Origin: Sequoia sempervirens
Lineage: Eukaryota; Streptophyta; Pinopsida; Cupressales; Cupressaceae
DNA: 64,000 nt
Reading direction: 5' to 3'
Assembly: GCA_007258455.2 (NCBI GenBank)
Contig: VDFB02115009.1
Span: 109,621-173,620, forward strand
Shown here in pieces: positions 24,258 through 36,762 of this stretch. The first letter of the stretch is position 1. Each line of letters opens with the position of its first letter. A model generated the notes under the pieces. The model did no database searches, was not told the DNA's origin, and worked only from the letters and a program-made list of their open reading frames with translations. The translations under genes and the position numbers were made by a program.

Positions 24258-26670
24258 CCCTATACCCTCAACCCTATACATTAAACCCTCAACCCAATAC
24301 CTTAAACCCTAAGCCCTACACCCTCAACCCTCATACCTATACCATATACCCTCAACCTTATACCTTGAACATTGTCCCTCAACACTATACTTAAACCCTA
24401 AACAATCCACTCTCAACCCTTCACCCTATACCTTATACCTTCAATCCATATACCCTATACTTATACCCTCAACCCAATACTTAAGCCCTAATCCCTCAAC
24501 CTTCAACCATATACCTTAAGCCCTAAACCCTACAACCTCAACCATCATTCCTATACCCTATACCCTTAACCTTATACCCTAAACCCTAAATATTGTCCCT
24601 CAACACTATACTTAAACCCTAAACCATACACTCTCAACCCTTAAGCCTATGCCTTATAACCTCAACCCATATCCTCAATCCTATACCCAATATCTTAAAC
24701 CCTAATCCCTACACCTGATACACTTAACCTTAGACACTCAACCCTAAAAATGATCCATCAACTCTAAAACATCAACCCTCTACCCTATACCCTATACGCT
24801 ATACCCTCAACCCTATACTTAATCCCTAATCCCTCAACCCTCGACCATACACCTTAAACCCTTTACTATGTTACACCATCAAACCTTAACCCTCAACCCT
24901 CAACCCTAATCGCTATACCTTATACACTTAACCTTAAACACTCAACCCTAAACATTATCCCTCAATTGTAAACCCTTGAATCTCAACCCTTTACCCTATA
25001 TCCTTAACCCACTACTTAAGACCTAATCCCTCAACCCTCAACCCTATACCTTAAACCCTAAACCCTACACTCTCAACCCTTAACCCTATGCCTTATACCC
25101 TCAACCCGTACCCTAAACCCTATACCCAATGTATTAAACCCTATTCCATATACCCTATATACTTGACCTTAGACATTCAACCCTAAACATTATCCCTCAA
25201 CTATAAAGCCTCAACACTATACCCTATACCTAATACTTAATCCCTTATTCCTCAACCCTCAACCCTATACATTAAAATCTAAACCCTACACCCTCAACCC
25301 TTATCCCTATACCCTATACCCTCAACCTTATACCCTAAACCTTGAGCATTATCCCTCAACACTATACTTAAACCCTGAACCATACACTCTCAACCCTTCA
25401 TGCTATACCTTATACTCTCAATCCCTTAGCCCTACACCATATAACCTCAACCCAATACTTAAGCCCTAATCCCTCAAACCTCAACCCTATACCTTAAACC
25501 CTAAACCCTACAACCTCAACCCTCATCCCTATACCATATGCACTAAACCTTGAATGTTTTCCCTCAACACTGTACTTAAACCCTAAACCATATACTCTCA
25601 ACCCTTCACCCTATGCCTTATACCCTCAATATATACCCTAAACCCTATACCCAATATCTTAAACCCTAATACCTATACCCTATACACTTTACCTTAGACA
25701 CTCAACCCTAAACATTATCCCTCAAATATAAACCCTCAACCCTATACCTTAAACCAAGCTAAACCCTACAACCTCAACCCTCATCCCTATACTCTGTACC
25801 CTCAACCTTATACCCTAAACCCTAATTTTTTTCCCTCAACACTACATTTAAACCCTAAACCATACACTCTCAACCCTTCACCCTATGCCATATACCCTCA
25901 ATCCATACCCTAAACCCTATACCAAATATCTTAAACCATAATCCCTATACCATATACACTTAACATTAGACACTCAACCTTGAACATTATCCCTTAATTG
26001 TAAAACCTCAACCCTCAACCCAATACTTAAGTCATAATCCCTCAACCCTCTACCCTATACCTTAAACCCTAAACCCTACAAGCTCAACCCTCATCCCTAT
26101 ACCCTATACCCTATAAACTTAACTTTAGACACTCAACCCTAAACATTATCCTTCAACTATAAACCCTCAACCCTATACCCTATACACTCAACCATATACT
26201 TAAGCTATAATCCCTCAACCCTCAACCCTATACCTTAAACGATAAACCTTACACCCCCAACCCTCATCCCTATACCCTATACCCTCAACCTTATACCCTA
26301 AACCTTGAACATTATCCCTCAACCATATACTTAAACCCTAAACCCTACACTCTCAACCCTTAGCCTTATGCATTATACCCTAAACCATATACCCAATATG
26401 CTTAACCCTAATCCATACATCCTATACACTTACATCATTCCCTCAACCATAAACCCTCAACCCCATACTTAAACCCTAAACCCTACATTCAACATTTTAC
26501 CCTAAACCCTCAACCCTATACCAAATATCATAAACCCTAATCCCTATACCCTATACCCTAAACCCTAAACACTATCCCTCAACCCTCAACTCTATACCTT
26601 AAACCCTACACCCACACCCTCAACCTTCATTCCTATACCCTAAAGCATCAACCTAATACCCTAAACCCTA
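24258..26670. repeat. Degenerate telomere-like array, CCCTAAA and variants, C-rich on plus
   Basis: About 2.4 kb made almost wholly of 6-8 base units: CCCTAAA, CCCTATA, CCCTCAA, CCCTTAA, CCCTACA and similar. CCCTAAA is the C-strand of the Arabidopsis-type telomere repeat. Marker phrases recur in order: ACTCTCAACCCTT near 24410, 24631, 25069, 25387, 25596, 25867 and 26350; and ACACTCAACCCTAAACAT-like text near 24735, 24940, 25700 and 26125. So there are larger units of roughly 210-320 bases with irregular spacing. It is interstitial here, with unrelated sequence on both sides. No gene. Confidence 0.9.
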
Positions 26671-26754
26671 TACTCTAGATTTTGGTGTATAAATTTGACA
26701 CAATTTTTAAAGCCACTTTGGGACCCCTCCTAATGTTGAATTATCACTATAAGG

Positions 26755-27085
26755 AAATGGATGCCACAATAAATACATATAAACATACATAAATTCATAC
26801 ATACATTCACACATACAAGCATACATTCATATAAACAAACATATGTATACATACTTTCAAGCATATAAACATACATGTATACATGCATAAAAGCATACAT
26901 ACAAACATATGTGCATACATACATACAGACATAAATACATACATACATGTGTACATGCATACACACATACATACATATAATAATATATCCATACATACAA
27001 ACATACATACATTCATACATACATTCAAGAACACAAACATACATACATACATACATGCTTACATACAAACATGCATACATAAAAC
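26755..27085. repeat. ACAT/CATA tetranucleotide microsatellite, about 330 bp
   Basis: Imperfect (ACAT)n with interruptions such as ACATTC, AAACAT and ACACAT. Open frames on both strands through it (Met-Tyr-Val-Cys repeats on the minus strand, Thr-Tyr-Ile-His on the plus) come from the repeat and are not genes. Confidence 0.95.
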
Positions 27086-27204
27086 ACACAAAAATAAATT
27101 AAAATGAGGTATAATGCGAGCACATTATAATTTACACGTTATTCTACAGCTTTGACATAACACAAGTGCATTATAACATGCTTACTTTATGTCAAATTTG
27201 TGAC

Positions 27205-27222
27205 ATAACACGAGCGTGTTAT
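27205..27222. repeat. Palindrome ATAACACG-AG-CGTGTTAT
   Basis: An 8 bp perfect stem with a 2-base centre. A degenerate relative (ATAACACAAGTGCATTAT) lies just before it near 27160-27177. It shares the CACGAG core with the palindrome at 23922. Confidence 0.8.
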
Positions 27223-28106
27223 AATGTGCTTGCATTTTATCTAGCTTTGGGAATACCCAAGCCTTTGTCTTGGATTTTCTTAGGATTTCCAACCCAAAGG
27301 CTTAAATTTCCTTTCCAATGCCCAAAAATGTGTTTTTTGTATATTCAACAAAATTTCACATAATCTTGTTCATGCTCCCCATCAGGTTTGCATGTGTTTC
27401 AAGGTCTAGTAAAACAAGCACTTGCGAAATGTTAAGCTCTCTCTTAGCTATCTAATGATGTAATTTTTTTCACATTTTGACTATGCTAAGCATTTCATCT
27501 TTAATTTATTTTGTTGGTGTATTCGGTTTTTGTCAAAAACCAATGTTTGGTATTTTTACTTTATTTATTAACCATTCGTTGAAATTTTAAATTAATTATT
27601 TTTTATAAAGTAGACTCCATTCTACACATATTCAAAAAAAAAATTGAATTTCGATTATTTTTCAAAAAATTTAGGAGGGAGCAGTGGCAAATTTATATTT
27701 TTCAGGATCTATCCACTTTGAAAATTAGTATAATTTGATCATATTTATTAAAAAATTATCATTAAAATTGGGCATAAACTACATCCTGTTAGCTAATTTC
27801 TCATTGAAGAGATTTTAAAAATACTAAAAAAAAATAACATTTTAGGGGGCCATAATAGACATTGTGTTATGCTTTTAAGAAAAGGTAGGACCAATTTGTG
27901 TGGTCCCCATTTTTGAACCCCTTAATTTCTACCATTTTCAAAAAAATAGTAGTTTAGAAAGTAGATTCAGAGCACTACGACCCTTGTTTTTTTTGCATCT
28001 TAAAATTTTGAGTGTAACTATCCTCAATTTCTCATCCAATATTAGTATTTCCTTATTTAAAAGAAATGGCCACTTAAGACCCCTTTTTTGGCCCCCCATC
28101 TTTGTG
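27223..28106. other. Unassigned stretch before the LINE
   Basis: AT-rich with several poly-A and poly-T runs. No protein family recognised. The change to LINE reverse-transcriptase coding text occurs near 28107, so the LINE seems truncated there or joined to unrelated DNA. Confidence 0.4.
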
Positions 28107-29277
28107 CACTTACCCCTAAGTTTATAGTTAATAGGCTAAAAGATGTTCTTAATAAAATGATAGTTGAAAATCAAAAAGGATTTTTTAAAGGGAGACACAT
28201 TTTGGATGTCGTTCTAACTACCCATGAAATTATTCACTCTATGGAGTCAAGTAAAAGATCAAGGATGGTTCTAATGTTGGATATTCGAAAGTTTATGATA
28301 GGGTTTCATGGCCATTTCTTCTAGTTGTTTTCTAGAAATTTTGGTTTAAAAGGAAGTTTTCCAAGTTGATTATCACTTGGGTTACTACCCCTAACTGTTA
28401 TGTCTTGGTTAATGGTGTTTTTCTTGTGGTAGAGGTTTAAGACAAGGTGATCCTCTTTCCCCTTATCTCTTTATCATTGTAGCTGAAGTCCTCAAGAGAA
28501 ATATCCAAAAACTATTGAATCAGAGGGTTATTAAAGGGATTAAAGTTGCTTCTTCACTTCCTCCTAAGTCTCACCAATAGTTTTTTGATGATACCATCCT
28601 ATTTGGTGTTGCATCTATTATTGAAGCTTAGAATTGGAAGACTATTTTGGAAAATTATGCTAAGGCGTCAGGTCAATTTGTAAATTATAATAAAATTTAG
28701 CTTTATTTATTTAATATTGATCAGCTAATTAAGGATAGGGTTATGAGGATTTTGGGGTATCAATCTACTACTCTTTCGGCTACCTATCATAGTCTTCCTT
28801 TAATTGCTAAGAACCCAAGCAATGCCTATTGGAATCAAATGATTAAGAGGTTTCAAACAAATTTAGGGAGTGGAAAGGAAAAATTCTAAGTCAAATAGGT
28901 AATTCATAGTTATTAAAGGCTTATTTTCAAAATATTCATGTTTACTACCTTTCCCTACTTAAAATCCATGCCTCTACAGCTGAGAAAATTGAGCAAATCC
29001 AAAGAAAGTTTCTCTAGATAGGGACTAGATAAAATTCTAAAATTTCACATATAGGATGGGATAAAGTGTGTGTTCCTAAACAGTGCAAGGGTCTTGGGTT
29101 AAGGAAGATAAATCTTTTTAACAAGGTCCTCTCTAAAATTGGCTAGCAACTCCTTCAAGGAGACAAAGATTGGGTAAAAATTATGAAAGCTAAATATCTC
29201 AATAATGAGGATCAAATTTGCTTCCTTTATGCTATTGACCTTCCTAATGGTTCAATCATTTGAAACAATTTCTTGAG
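28107..29277 (+). pseudogene. LINE reverse transcriptase (5' truncated, decayed)
   Basis: The frame starts within RT: FIVNRLKDVLNKMIVENQKG, FFKGRHILD, MLDIRKF (for LDxxKAFD). After a frameshift comes GLRQGDPLSPYLFIIVAE (28434-28487), then FFDDTILFG (28581-28607), the catalytic box usually written YADD or FADD, which keeps both Asp. Later text KDRVMRILGYQSTTLSATYH and a WDKVCVP-like segment fit the thumb and connection region. The last residues before the insertion read WNNFLS, a typical post-RT LINE motif. Several stops and frameshifts. The endonuclease domain that should lie upstream is not present. Confidence 0.85.
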
Positions 29278-30917
29278 TGTAAGGAAAGCTAGATGCGGAA
29301 ACAACTCTCCTAACGCCAAAACCTCAGAGAAGAATGTAGATATACTTTTAATTTTTCAATTACAGTTCAATAAGATGCACTATGAAGTCAATATCAGAAA
29401 CAGAGTATTTGGAAATCACACAAGAACACCAGATATATGTGGGAAAACCCTTACAGGAGAAAAACCCGCCACACCAAGAGAAATCATTTTGTATTACAGT
29501 AATAAAGATTACATACAATTGTCAGACTTATCTTTCTGGTGTCTATTTACAACAGCATTCACCATGAACAATCTTGTATAGGAACCTTCAAATTATAGTC
29601 ATTACAAAATAGAAACATCTACTGATCATACAATCATCCGTCGATTCAACCAACCAATCACAATCAGCAATCACAAAGTATATCCCTGTAGTTTCATGTC
29701 TGTCGAGCTCCCTCACAGAACCATCACAATGAACAGACTTCCAACTGTTCAGATTCAGCTTCTCCTATTGGTCCACGAGACTCCACATAGGATGGTCAAA
29801 ATGGTTAGAAGAAAAAACACTGAGTTGGCATCTCGGTGAGACACTAACAGTGTCTCACCGATGCCACATAACCTTCATATCGATATCGACAAGAGTTATC
29901 CTTTTCGCCAAGATGTTACATTGAGTTCAGAAGACTATCACTCATCTTTCGCTAGGACGTTACTCTAAAATGCCACAAGTCACATAGACATGAGTTTTCC
30001 ATTCGGTAAGAGTATCGTGCTTCGGTGAGACTTCATATTAATAATCAAAGTCATAGCAATCTCAACATTCCTATCGGCAAGACTTACTGCTTGCCAAGAG
30101 GTTTCATCGAGCAACGTTAGGTTACACCGAAAGCATACAACTATCGCAAGACCTATCACCTTCGCCAAGACGTTATGTCGAATTCACACAAGTCATACCG
30201 AGCACCAAGTCATAGTCGGCAAGACAAAATCTTATCGCTGAGACATCTTCTCGAGATCTTTATTGTCACCCTGAAGCTATCATCAATTGCCAAGACATAT
30301 GCCCTTCGCTAAGAGAACATACCAAACTCCAAGACTTACCCCGAAGGCTCCAACATAAAACACTATCGGCGAGACATGTTACTTTTGCTAAGAGTTCTTA
30401 TCGAACAAATATATGTTACACCGATGAGCACCATTCGGCAAGACTTTTCATTCTCGCTGAGACATCTCTTTGAAACCCTTTGTGTTACCCCGATAGCCAT
30501 AGGCTATTGGCAAGACATCCTCCAATCGCTAAGACCTTTCTCTGAGATCCTTTGTGTTACTCTGATGACTAACACTTGAGCCTTCGTCAGTGAGACATTT
30601 CAATGTCGTTGGGACATCTTATTGAAACCATTGTGTTATCCCGAAGACTTTAATGCGTATCCTGTCGGTGAGACTTTCCTATCGATTGAATGGCCTGTCA
30701 GCCAAAGATGTCCACTTGGTAAGAGATCACAACGAACATAATATGTCACAACGAAGACTCTAGCAAGTAAGCATTTGGCGAGACTCCTCCAAGGTCACAG
30801 TGACCTATACAAGACATGATGCTACCAATCTGCTAGTCATCCAGACATATAAAGTATCACACTGACATGGCTTCTAAATAGGTTTCAGCCTGTATTGATT
30901 GAGGCATATTTCTAACA
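29278..30917 (-). repeat. Copia B 3' LTR (left copy)
   Basis: 1,640 bp. From about 29825 to 30790 it is made of degenerate repeats of roughly 70-90 bases built on TCGGCAAGAC / TCGCTAAGAC / GTTACCCCGA blocks. It lacks about 50 bases present in the other LTR. No gene. Confidence 0.93.
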
Positions 30918-30968
30918 ATCTCTAACTTCACGAAGATCATACAGGCAACTTCATAGCACAATTAAAAC

Positions 30969-33900
30969 TTATTGAAAATCATGGGCACTAAGGCCCATTG
31001 AATTTGCACACCACCTGAACTTGTCTGTGCTTACTGGCTTCGTCAATGCATCTGTAACATTCTCCAGAGTATCAACCTTTTCCAAACTGACCTTTCCATC
31101 ATCAACCATATCTTGTACAAAGTGATATTGCACATCAATATGTTTTGTCCTAGCATGGAAAGTAGGGTTCTTTGCCACACAAATTGCACTCTGACTGTCA
31201 CAGAAAATATTTATCTCCCCTACATCAAAACCAATGTTAGAACACAAGCGTTTCAACCATACTGCTTCTTTACAAGCATGAGTAGCTTCCATGTATTCAA
31301 CTTCTGTAGTGGACAAAGCGACTACAGCCTGTTGCTTGCTCATCCAACTCACTACACCACCATTCATCATGAAAATGTATCCACTGGTGGATCTCCTATT
31401 GTCAATGTCCCCTGCCCAATCAGAATCCACATAACGATGAATACTAAGAGTCCTATGAGATTCAACCAAGTTCCCATGATAACATAAAGAAAAATTTGAA
31501 GTCCCCTAAAAGTATTTGAAAACTCTCTTTACAACATCCCAATGTGTTCTTCCAGGATTAGCCATAAACCGACTAAGAACTCCCACTACTTGGGCAATGT
31601 CTAGCCTTTTATAGACCATTGCATACATGAGACTGCCAACCGCACTAGCATAAGGTACACTGGTCATGTCCTCCATCTATGTAGGATATTTTGGACAATC
31701 CTCAATAGATAGGTTCATTCCCTGCAAGATTGGAACAACTAGTTGTTTGCAATCATTTATACAAAATCTCTCAAGAACAGTCCTAATATACTTAATCTGA
31801 CTGAGCCAAAGCTTTCTATTCTTCCTGTCTCTGGTTATCTCCATCCCCAGAATATACCTTGCTACACCAAGATCCTTCATTTCGAACTTAGCAGACAACT
31901 GAGACTTAAGATCAGAAATCATTAGCTTACTATTGCCTATGAATAGCATATCATCAACATAGAGAGCAATAATAAGCACTCGATCACTTTCAGCTTTATA
32001 ATATACACAGTGATCTTATTTTGATCTCACAAATCCCAAAGACAATACGAAAGTATCAAATTTATGGTACCACATTCTAGGTGATTGCTTTAACCCATAC
32101 AAAGACTTCTTTAATTTGCATACCAATTTTTCTTTACCTTTTTCAACAAAGTGCTTCAGTTGGGACATAGATTTCTTCTTCAAGATCACCATGAAGAAAT
32201 GTTATCTTCACATCCATCTATTTGACCTCTAAGTCGTATGCTGCTGCAAGTGACAAAAGAAATCTGATAGATGTTAGCTTTGCTACAAGAGAGAAAATCT
32301 TCCCATAATCAATTCCCTCTACCTAGGAATAGCCCTTTGCAACTAGTCTTGCCTTGTACTTTTCTACACTGCCATCCAGACCAATCTTCTTCTTAAATAC
32401 CCATTTGCAGCCCACAGATTTTCTGCCTTCAGGCAAGGGCACTAGACTCTAGGTTTATTCTTTTTTAAAGATGCCATCTCTTCTTCCATGGCTTCCAACC
32501 AAGAATCTGAATCAGGCATTTTAATTGCCTCCTTTACAGTCCTAGGTTCATTAGTGCTAGAAATCAAAGCATAGGCACAAGTAGAATAAATCAAAGAGAA
32601 CCCATACCTATCTGGTTGTTTTCTTTCAGGGGTTGACCTCCTCACTGGCTGAGGCTGAGGTTCTTCTTCTTCAGAACTTTTAGAACTGCTTGAGCTCTCC
32701 TCAGTTTCAGGTACATTTTGAATTTTCAATTCCTCCTTCTCTGGAGTAGGAGGAATTACTGCTACATCCTTATTGTTTTTTGACTTTGTCTCTGACTGCA
32801 TATCCAAGGTGGAAGGTTTCAACTCACGAAAGATTACACTTCTGTTATATACAACCTTCTCTATAATAGGATTTCAAAGGTTGTATCCTTTAATGTTAGC
32901 ACTATAGCCAATAAAAATACATTTGACAGCCTTGTTCTCCAACTTAGATCTTTTCACATCTGACACATATGCATATGTTTCATAGCCAAAGACTCGAATA
33001 TGTCTAAGAGAGGGCTTCTTACCAAACCACGCTTCCAAAGGTGTTTTCTCAACAAGAGCATAATTTGGAGACCGATTAATCAAGTAACATGCAGTAGTAG
33101 TAGCCTCAACCCATAACTTCTCCTCCAAATCAGTACTACTAAGTATACTTCGTGCTCTCTCCATCACTATCCTATTGAACATTTTTACAACTCCTTCTGT
33201 TGTGGAGTATAAGGTGTAGTCTTGTGGCTTTAAATTCCATGGTCTTTACAGTATCTTTCAAATTCATCAGAACATAATTCACCACCATTATTACTCCTTA
33301 AGCATTTTATTTTTCTACCAGTCTGATTTTCAACAAGATTTTTAAATTCTTTAAACTGACAGAATACTTCTAATTTACTTTTTAGAAAATATACAAATTC
33401 TCTTCTTGAATAATCATCAATAAATGACACAGTATCTTGATTTAGACAAAGAGGGAACATTCACTGGACCAAACACATCTGAATGAATATAATCTAACAA
33501 ACCAGAAGATTTATGAGGATTGTCATAAAATGAAACATAGTGCTTCTTTCCATATATACAATGTTCATAAAATTCAAATTCCATATTACAATCATCAAGT
33601 CCCTCAACCAGGTTTTTATTCTTTAAGGTTTTTAAACCTTTTTCTCCTATGTGGCCTAGTCTATGATGCCAGAGCATTGTCTTCTCTGCTAGAAGTTTTA
33701 CTTCCATAGAGTTTACACAATTAGGAATAATTTCCTCTTTACCTCCATGAGTAGCTTTCAGTGACTTTCCAGAGACATTGTTACATTGAACAACCTGTGC
33801 ATCCAGCTTGTACAGGGTACCAATTTGAGCACCTCTAGCCAACACCATTGAACCTCTAGTCATCTTGTAGCCATTTCTAGAGAACATGACTTGTACTCCA

Positions 33901-34973
33901 GTATCATTCAACTCACTGACAGAAAGTAGATTTCAAGCCAGACCTAGTATGTGCATTATATCATTGATCCCCTTTACTCTGCCATCAGGGAATTGGATTC
34001 TGACTCTTCCACAGCCAACGATTTCCAAAGTAGAATCACTTGCCAAGTACACCTTTCCACCATCATATTCTTCGTACTTTGTGAACCAATCTCTGTGAGA
34101 TGTCATGTGAAAAGATGCTCCCGAATCAATCAGCCAGACATCATCTGATGCCTGAGTAGCCAAGGTAGGAATGAAGGCATTTGAATCACCTTGAGAAGAA
34201 TCATTATCGGAAGAGTGTTTCTTCTTCTTCTTTTTCTCCTCTTTGCAGTCCTTACGGACATAACCAGGTTTCCCACAGTTCCAACACTTCACCTTGGACT
34301 TCTTGCTAGGAGACTTTGATCTCCCCTCTAATTTTGATTTTGATTTCTTGTCCTTCTTGCCTTTCTCTTTTGACCTTCCTCTGATAGCAAGAGCTTCCTT
34401 CGCTATCTCAGAAGATTTCCTCCTCATCTCTTCTGATAGCAAAGATGCAACAACATCATCCACTTTGAACTTCAATGTTGTACTCCCAATAGCCATCACC
34501 AAATGATCCCATGAGTTTGGCAAAGAACACAATAGAAGCATACAACATTCCCCTTCTTCAATTTTTACACCAACAAATGTCAATTGAGCAATCAACATGT
34601 TAAATGTATTTAAATGATCAACTACAGACCCTCCTTCCTGCATTCTCAAATTATACAGCTTCTTCCTCAGGAAAAGTTTATTCACCAAGGATTTACCCTG
34701 ATAAATAGATGCCAATTTTGTCCACAAAGAGGTCGCAGTCTTTTCTTCATGCACATTCAGAAGAACAGAGTCTGCTAGACAGAGCCCTATTAGCCCTTTT
34801 TCCTTTCTATCTGTCAGGTCTCAATCCTCTTGCTTCATGGTCTGAGGTTTCGTTCTAGACACTGCAAGCCACAGATCACAATCAACAAGAAGATCCTCCA
34901 TCTTGAGTTTCCACAACTCAAAGTTACTGCCATTGAATTTCTCTATTTCCATCTTCCCGTATGTGCTAGCCAT
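30969..34973 (-). pseudogene. Copia B gag-pol polyprotein (nearly complete, inactivated)
   Basis: Start ATG at 34973-34971 (MASTYGKMEIEKFNGSN...LW). Gag runs to about 34200, with a stop at about 34820 and a zinc knuckle CWNCGKPGYVRKDC whose His is Tyr. The protease site IDSGASFHMT (about 34110-34135) is intact. A stop near 33930 breaks LGLA-NLLSVSEL. The integrase zinc region keeps LWHHRLGH but has YEHC where C-x2-C is expected. Catalytic residues: HSDVFGP kept; LRSNNGGE has Asn where the second Asp belongs (about 33285-33310). A frameshift lies near 33440. The linker is acidic and Ser-rich (32442-32822). RT has stops near 32000-32450 but keeps YVDDMLF (about 31943-31964). RNase H (31469-30969) is open and retains DSDWAGD, STTEVEYME, CDSQSAI and HIDVQYHFV. 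About 1,330 codons, the normal copia length. Confidence 0.93.
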
Positions 34974-35073
34974 CTCAATCTGTACTTAGAATTAACAAAC
35001 TCTACAGGACTCCCACTGAACAAAATTGACACAAAAAACCCAACTTACCCACAAGGATAACACAACTGGCCAG

Positions 35074-35085
35074 GCTCTTATACCA
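35074..35085 (-). other. Primer-binding site of copia B
   Basis: On the minus strand it reads TGGTATAAGAGC, one base from the canonical TGGTATCAGAGC, two bases inside the right LTR boundary. Confidence 0.85.
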
Positions 35086-35087
35086 CT

Positions 35088-36762
35088 TGTAAGGAAAGCT
35101 AGATGAGGAAACAACTCTTCTAACGCCAAAACCTTAGAGAAGAATGTAGATATACTTTTAATTTTTCAATTATAGTTCGATTAAGATGCACTATGAAGTC
35201 AATATTAGAAACAAAGTATTTTAAAATCACACAGGAACACCAGATATACGAGAGAAAAACCCACCACACCAAGAGAAATCACTTTGTATTACAATAAGAA
35301 AGATTACATACAATTGTCAAACTTATCTTTCTGGTGTCTATTTACAGCAACATTCACCATGAACAATCTTGTACAGGAACCTTCAAATTACAGTCATTAC
35401 AGAATAGAAAACATTTATTGATCATACAATCATCTGTCGATTCAACCAACCAATCACAATCAACAATCACAGAGTATATCCCTGTAGTTCCATTTCCGTC
35501 GAGCTCCCTCATAGAACCGTCACAATGAATAGACTTCCAACTATTCAGATTTGGCTTCTCCTATTGGTCCATGAGACTCCACATAGGATGGTCAAAATGG
35601 TTAGAAGAAAACACACTGATTTGGCATCTTGGTGAGACACTAACAGTGTCTCACCGATGCCACATAACCTTCATATCGATATCGGCAAGAGTTATCCTTT
35701 TAGCCAAGATGTTACATCAAGTTCAGAAGACTATTGCTCAGCTTTTGCTAGGAGGTTACTCTGAAACTCCACAAGTCACATAGATGTGAGTTTTCCATTT
35801 GGCAAGAGTATCATGCTTCGGTGAGACTTCATATCGATAATCAAAGTCATAGCGATCTCAACATTCCTATTGGTAAGACTTACCGCTCGCCAAGAGGTTT
35901 CATCGAGCAACGTCAGGTTACACCGAAAGCATACAACTATCGGCAAGACCTATCACCTTCGCCAAGATGTTATGCCAAATACACACAAGTCATACCGAGC
36001 ACCAAGTCATAGTCGGCAAGACAAAAGCTTATCGCTGAAACATCTTCTCGAGATCTTTATTGTCACCTCAAAGCTATCATCAGTCACCAAGACATACGCC
36101 CTTCGCTAAGAGAACATACCGAACTCCAAGACTTACCCCGAAGGCTCCAACATAAAACACTGTCAGCGAGACATGTTACTTTCGCTAAGAGTTCTTATCG
36201 AACAAATATATGTTACACCGATGACCACCATTCGGTAAGACTTTTCATTCTCGCTGAGACATCTCTTTAAAACCCTTTGTGTTACCCCAATAGCCATAGG
36301 CTATCGGCAAGATATCCTCCAATCACTAAGACCTTTCTCTGAGATCCTTTGTGTTACTCCGATGACTAACACTTGAGCCTTTTTCGGTGAGACATTTCAA
36401 TGTCGTTGGGACATCTTATCGAAACCATTGTGTTATCCCGAAGACTTCAATGCGTATCCTATCGATGAGACTTTCCTATCGATGAGAGCTCATAGCGAAC
36501 CACTAAGACTCTCCCTGATATATGATATCCAATTGAATGGCCTATCGGCCAAAGATGTCCACTCGGTAAGAGATCACAGCGAACATAATGTCACAACGAA
36601 GAGTCCAGCAAGTAAGCATTTGATGAGACTCCTCCAAGGTCACAACAACCTGTACAAGACATGATGCTACCAATCTACTAGTCGGCCAGACATATAAAGT
36701 ATCACACTGACATGGCTTCTAAAGAGGTTTCAGCCTGTATTGATTGAGGCATATTTCTAACA
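35088..36762 (-). repeat. Copia B 5' LTR (right copy)
   Basis: 1,675 bp, TG...CA ended. It carries the same internal repeat array as the other copy (about 35630-36640), including the segment missing from the left LTR. No gene. Confidence 0.93.

Larger units (their letters stand above)
29278..36762 (-). mobile_element. Ty1/copia retrotransposon B, full length, defective
   Basis: Two direct repeats (29278-30917 and 35088-36762) begin TGTAAGGAAAGCTAGATG and end TTTCTAACA on the plus strand. The interior codes on the minus strand in copia order (gag, protease, integrase, RT, RNase H). TTGAG at 29273-29277 and 36763-36767 is a perfect 5 bp target duplication. A tRNA-Met type primer site with one mismatch (GCTCTTATACCA on plus, 35074-35085) sits inside the right LTR, as expected for the minus orientation. 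The LTRs differ by about 6% by eye, plus a deletion of about 50 bases in the left one (equivalent to 36487-36535). It lies inside the LINE, so it is younger than it. Confidence 0.95.

Noticed and set aside
24258..26670. A true chromosome end or CRISPR-like array
   Set aside because: The array is flanked by ordinary sequence on both sides and the units are highly degenerate. There are no constant repeats with unique spacers, and the organism is a plant.
26730..27107. Open frames of Met-Tyr-Val-Cys and Thr-Tyr-Ile-His repeats
   Set aside because: They are translations of the ACAT microsatellite in different phases, with no other sequence content.
12180..36640. Shared origin of the LARD LTR and the copia B LTR, suggested by CTATCGGCA / TGCCGATAG motifs in both
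   Set aside because: The shared words are only 8-10 bases, with no wider alignment; probably chance within repeat-rich LTRs.
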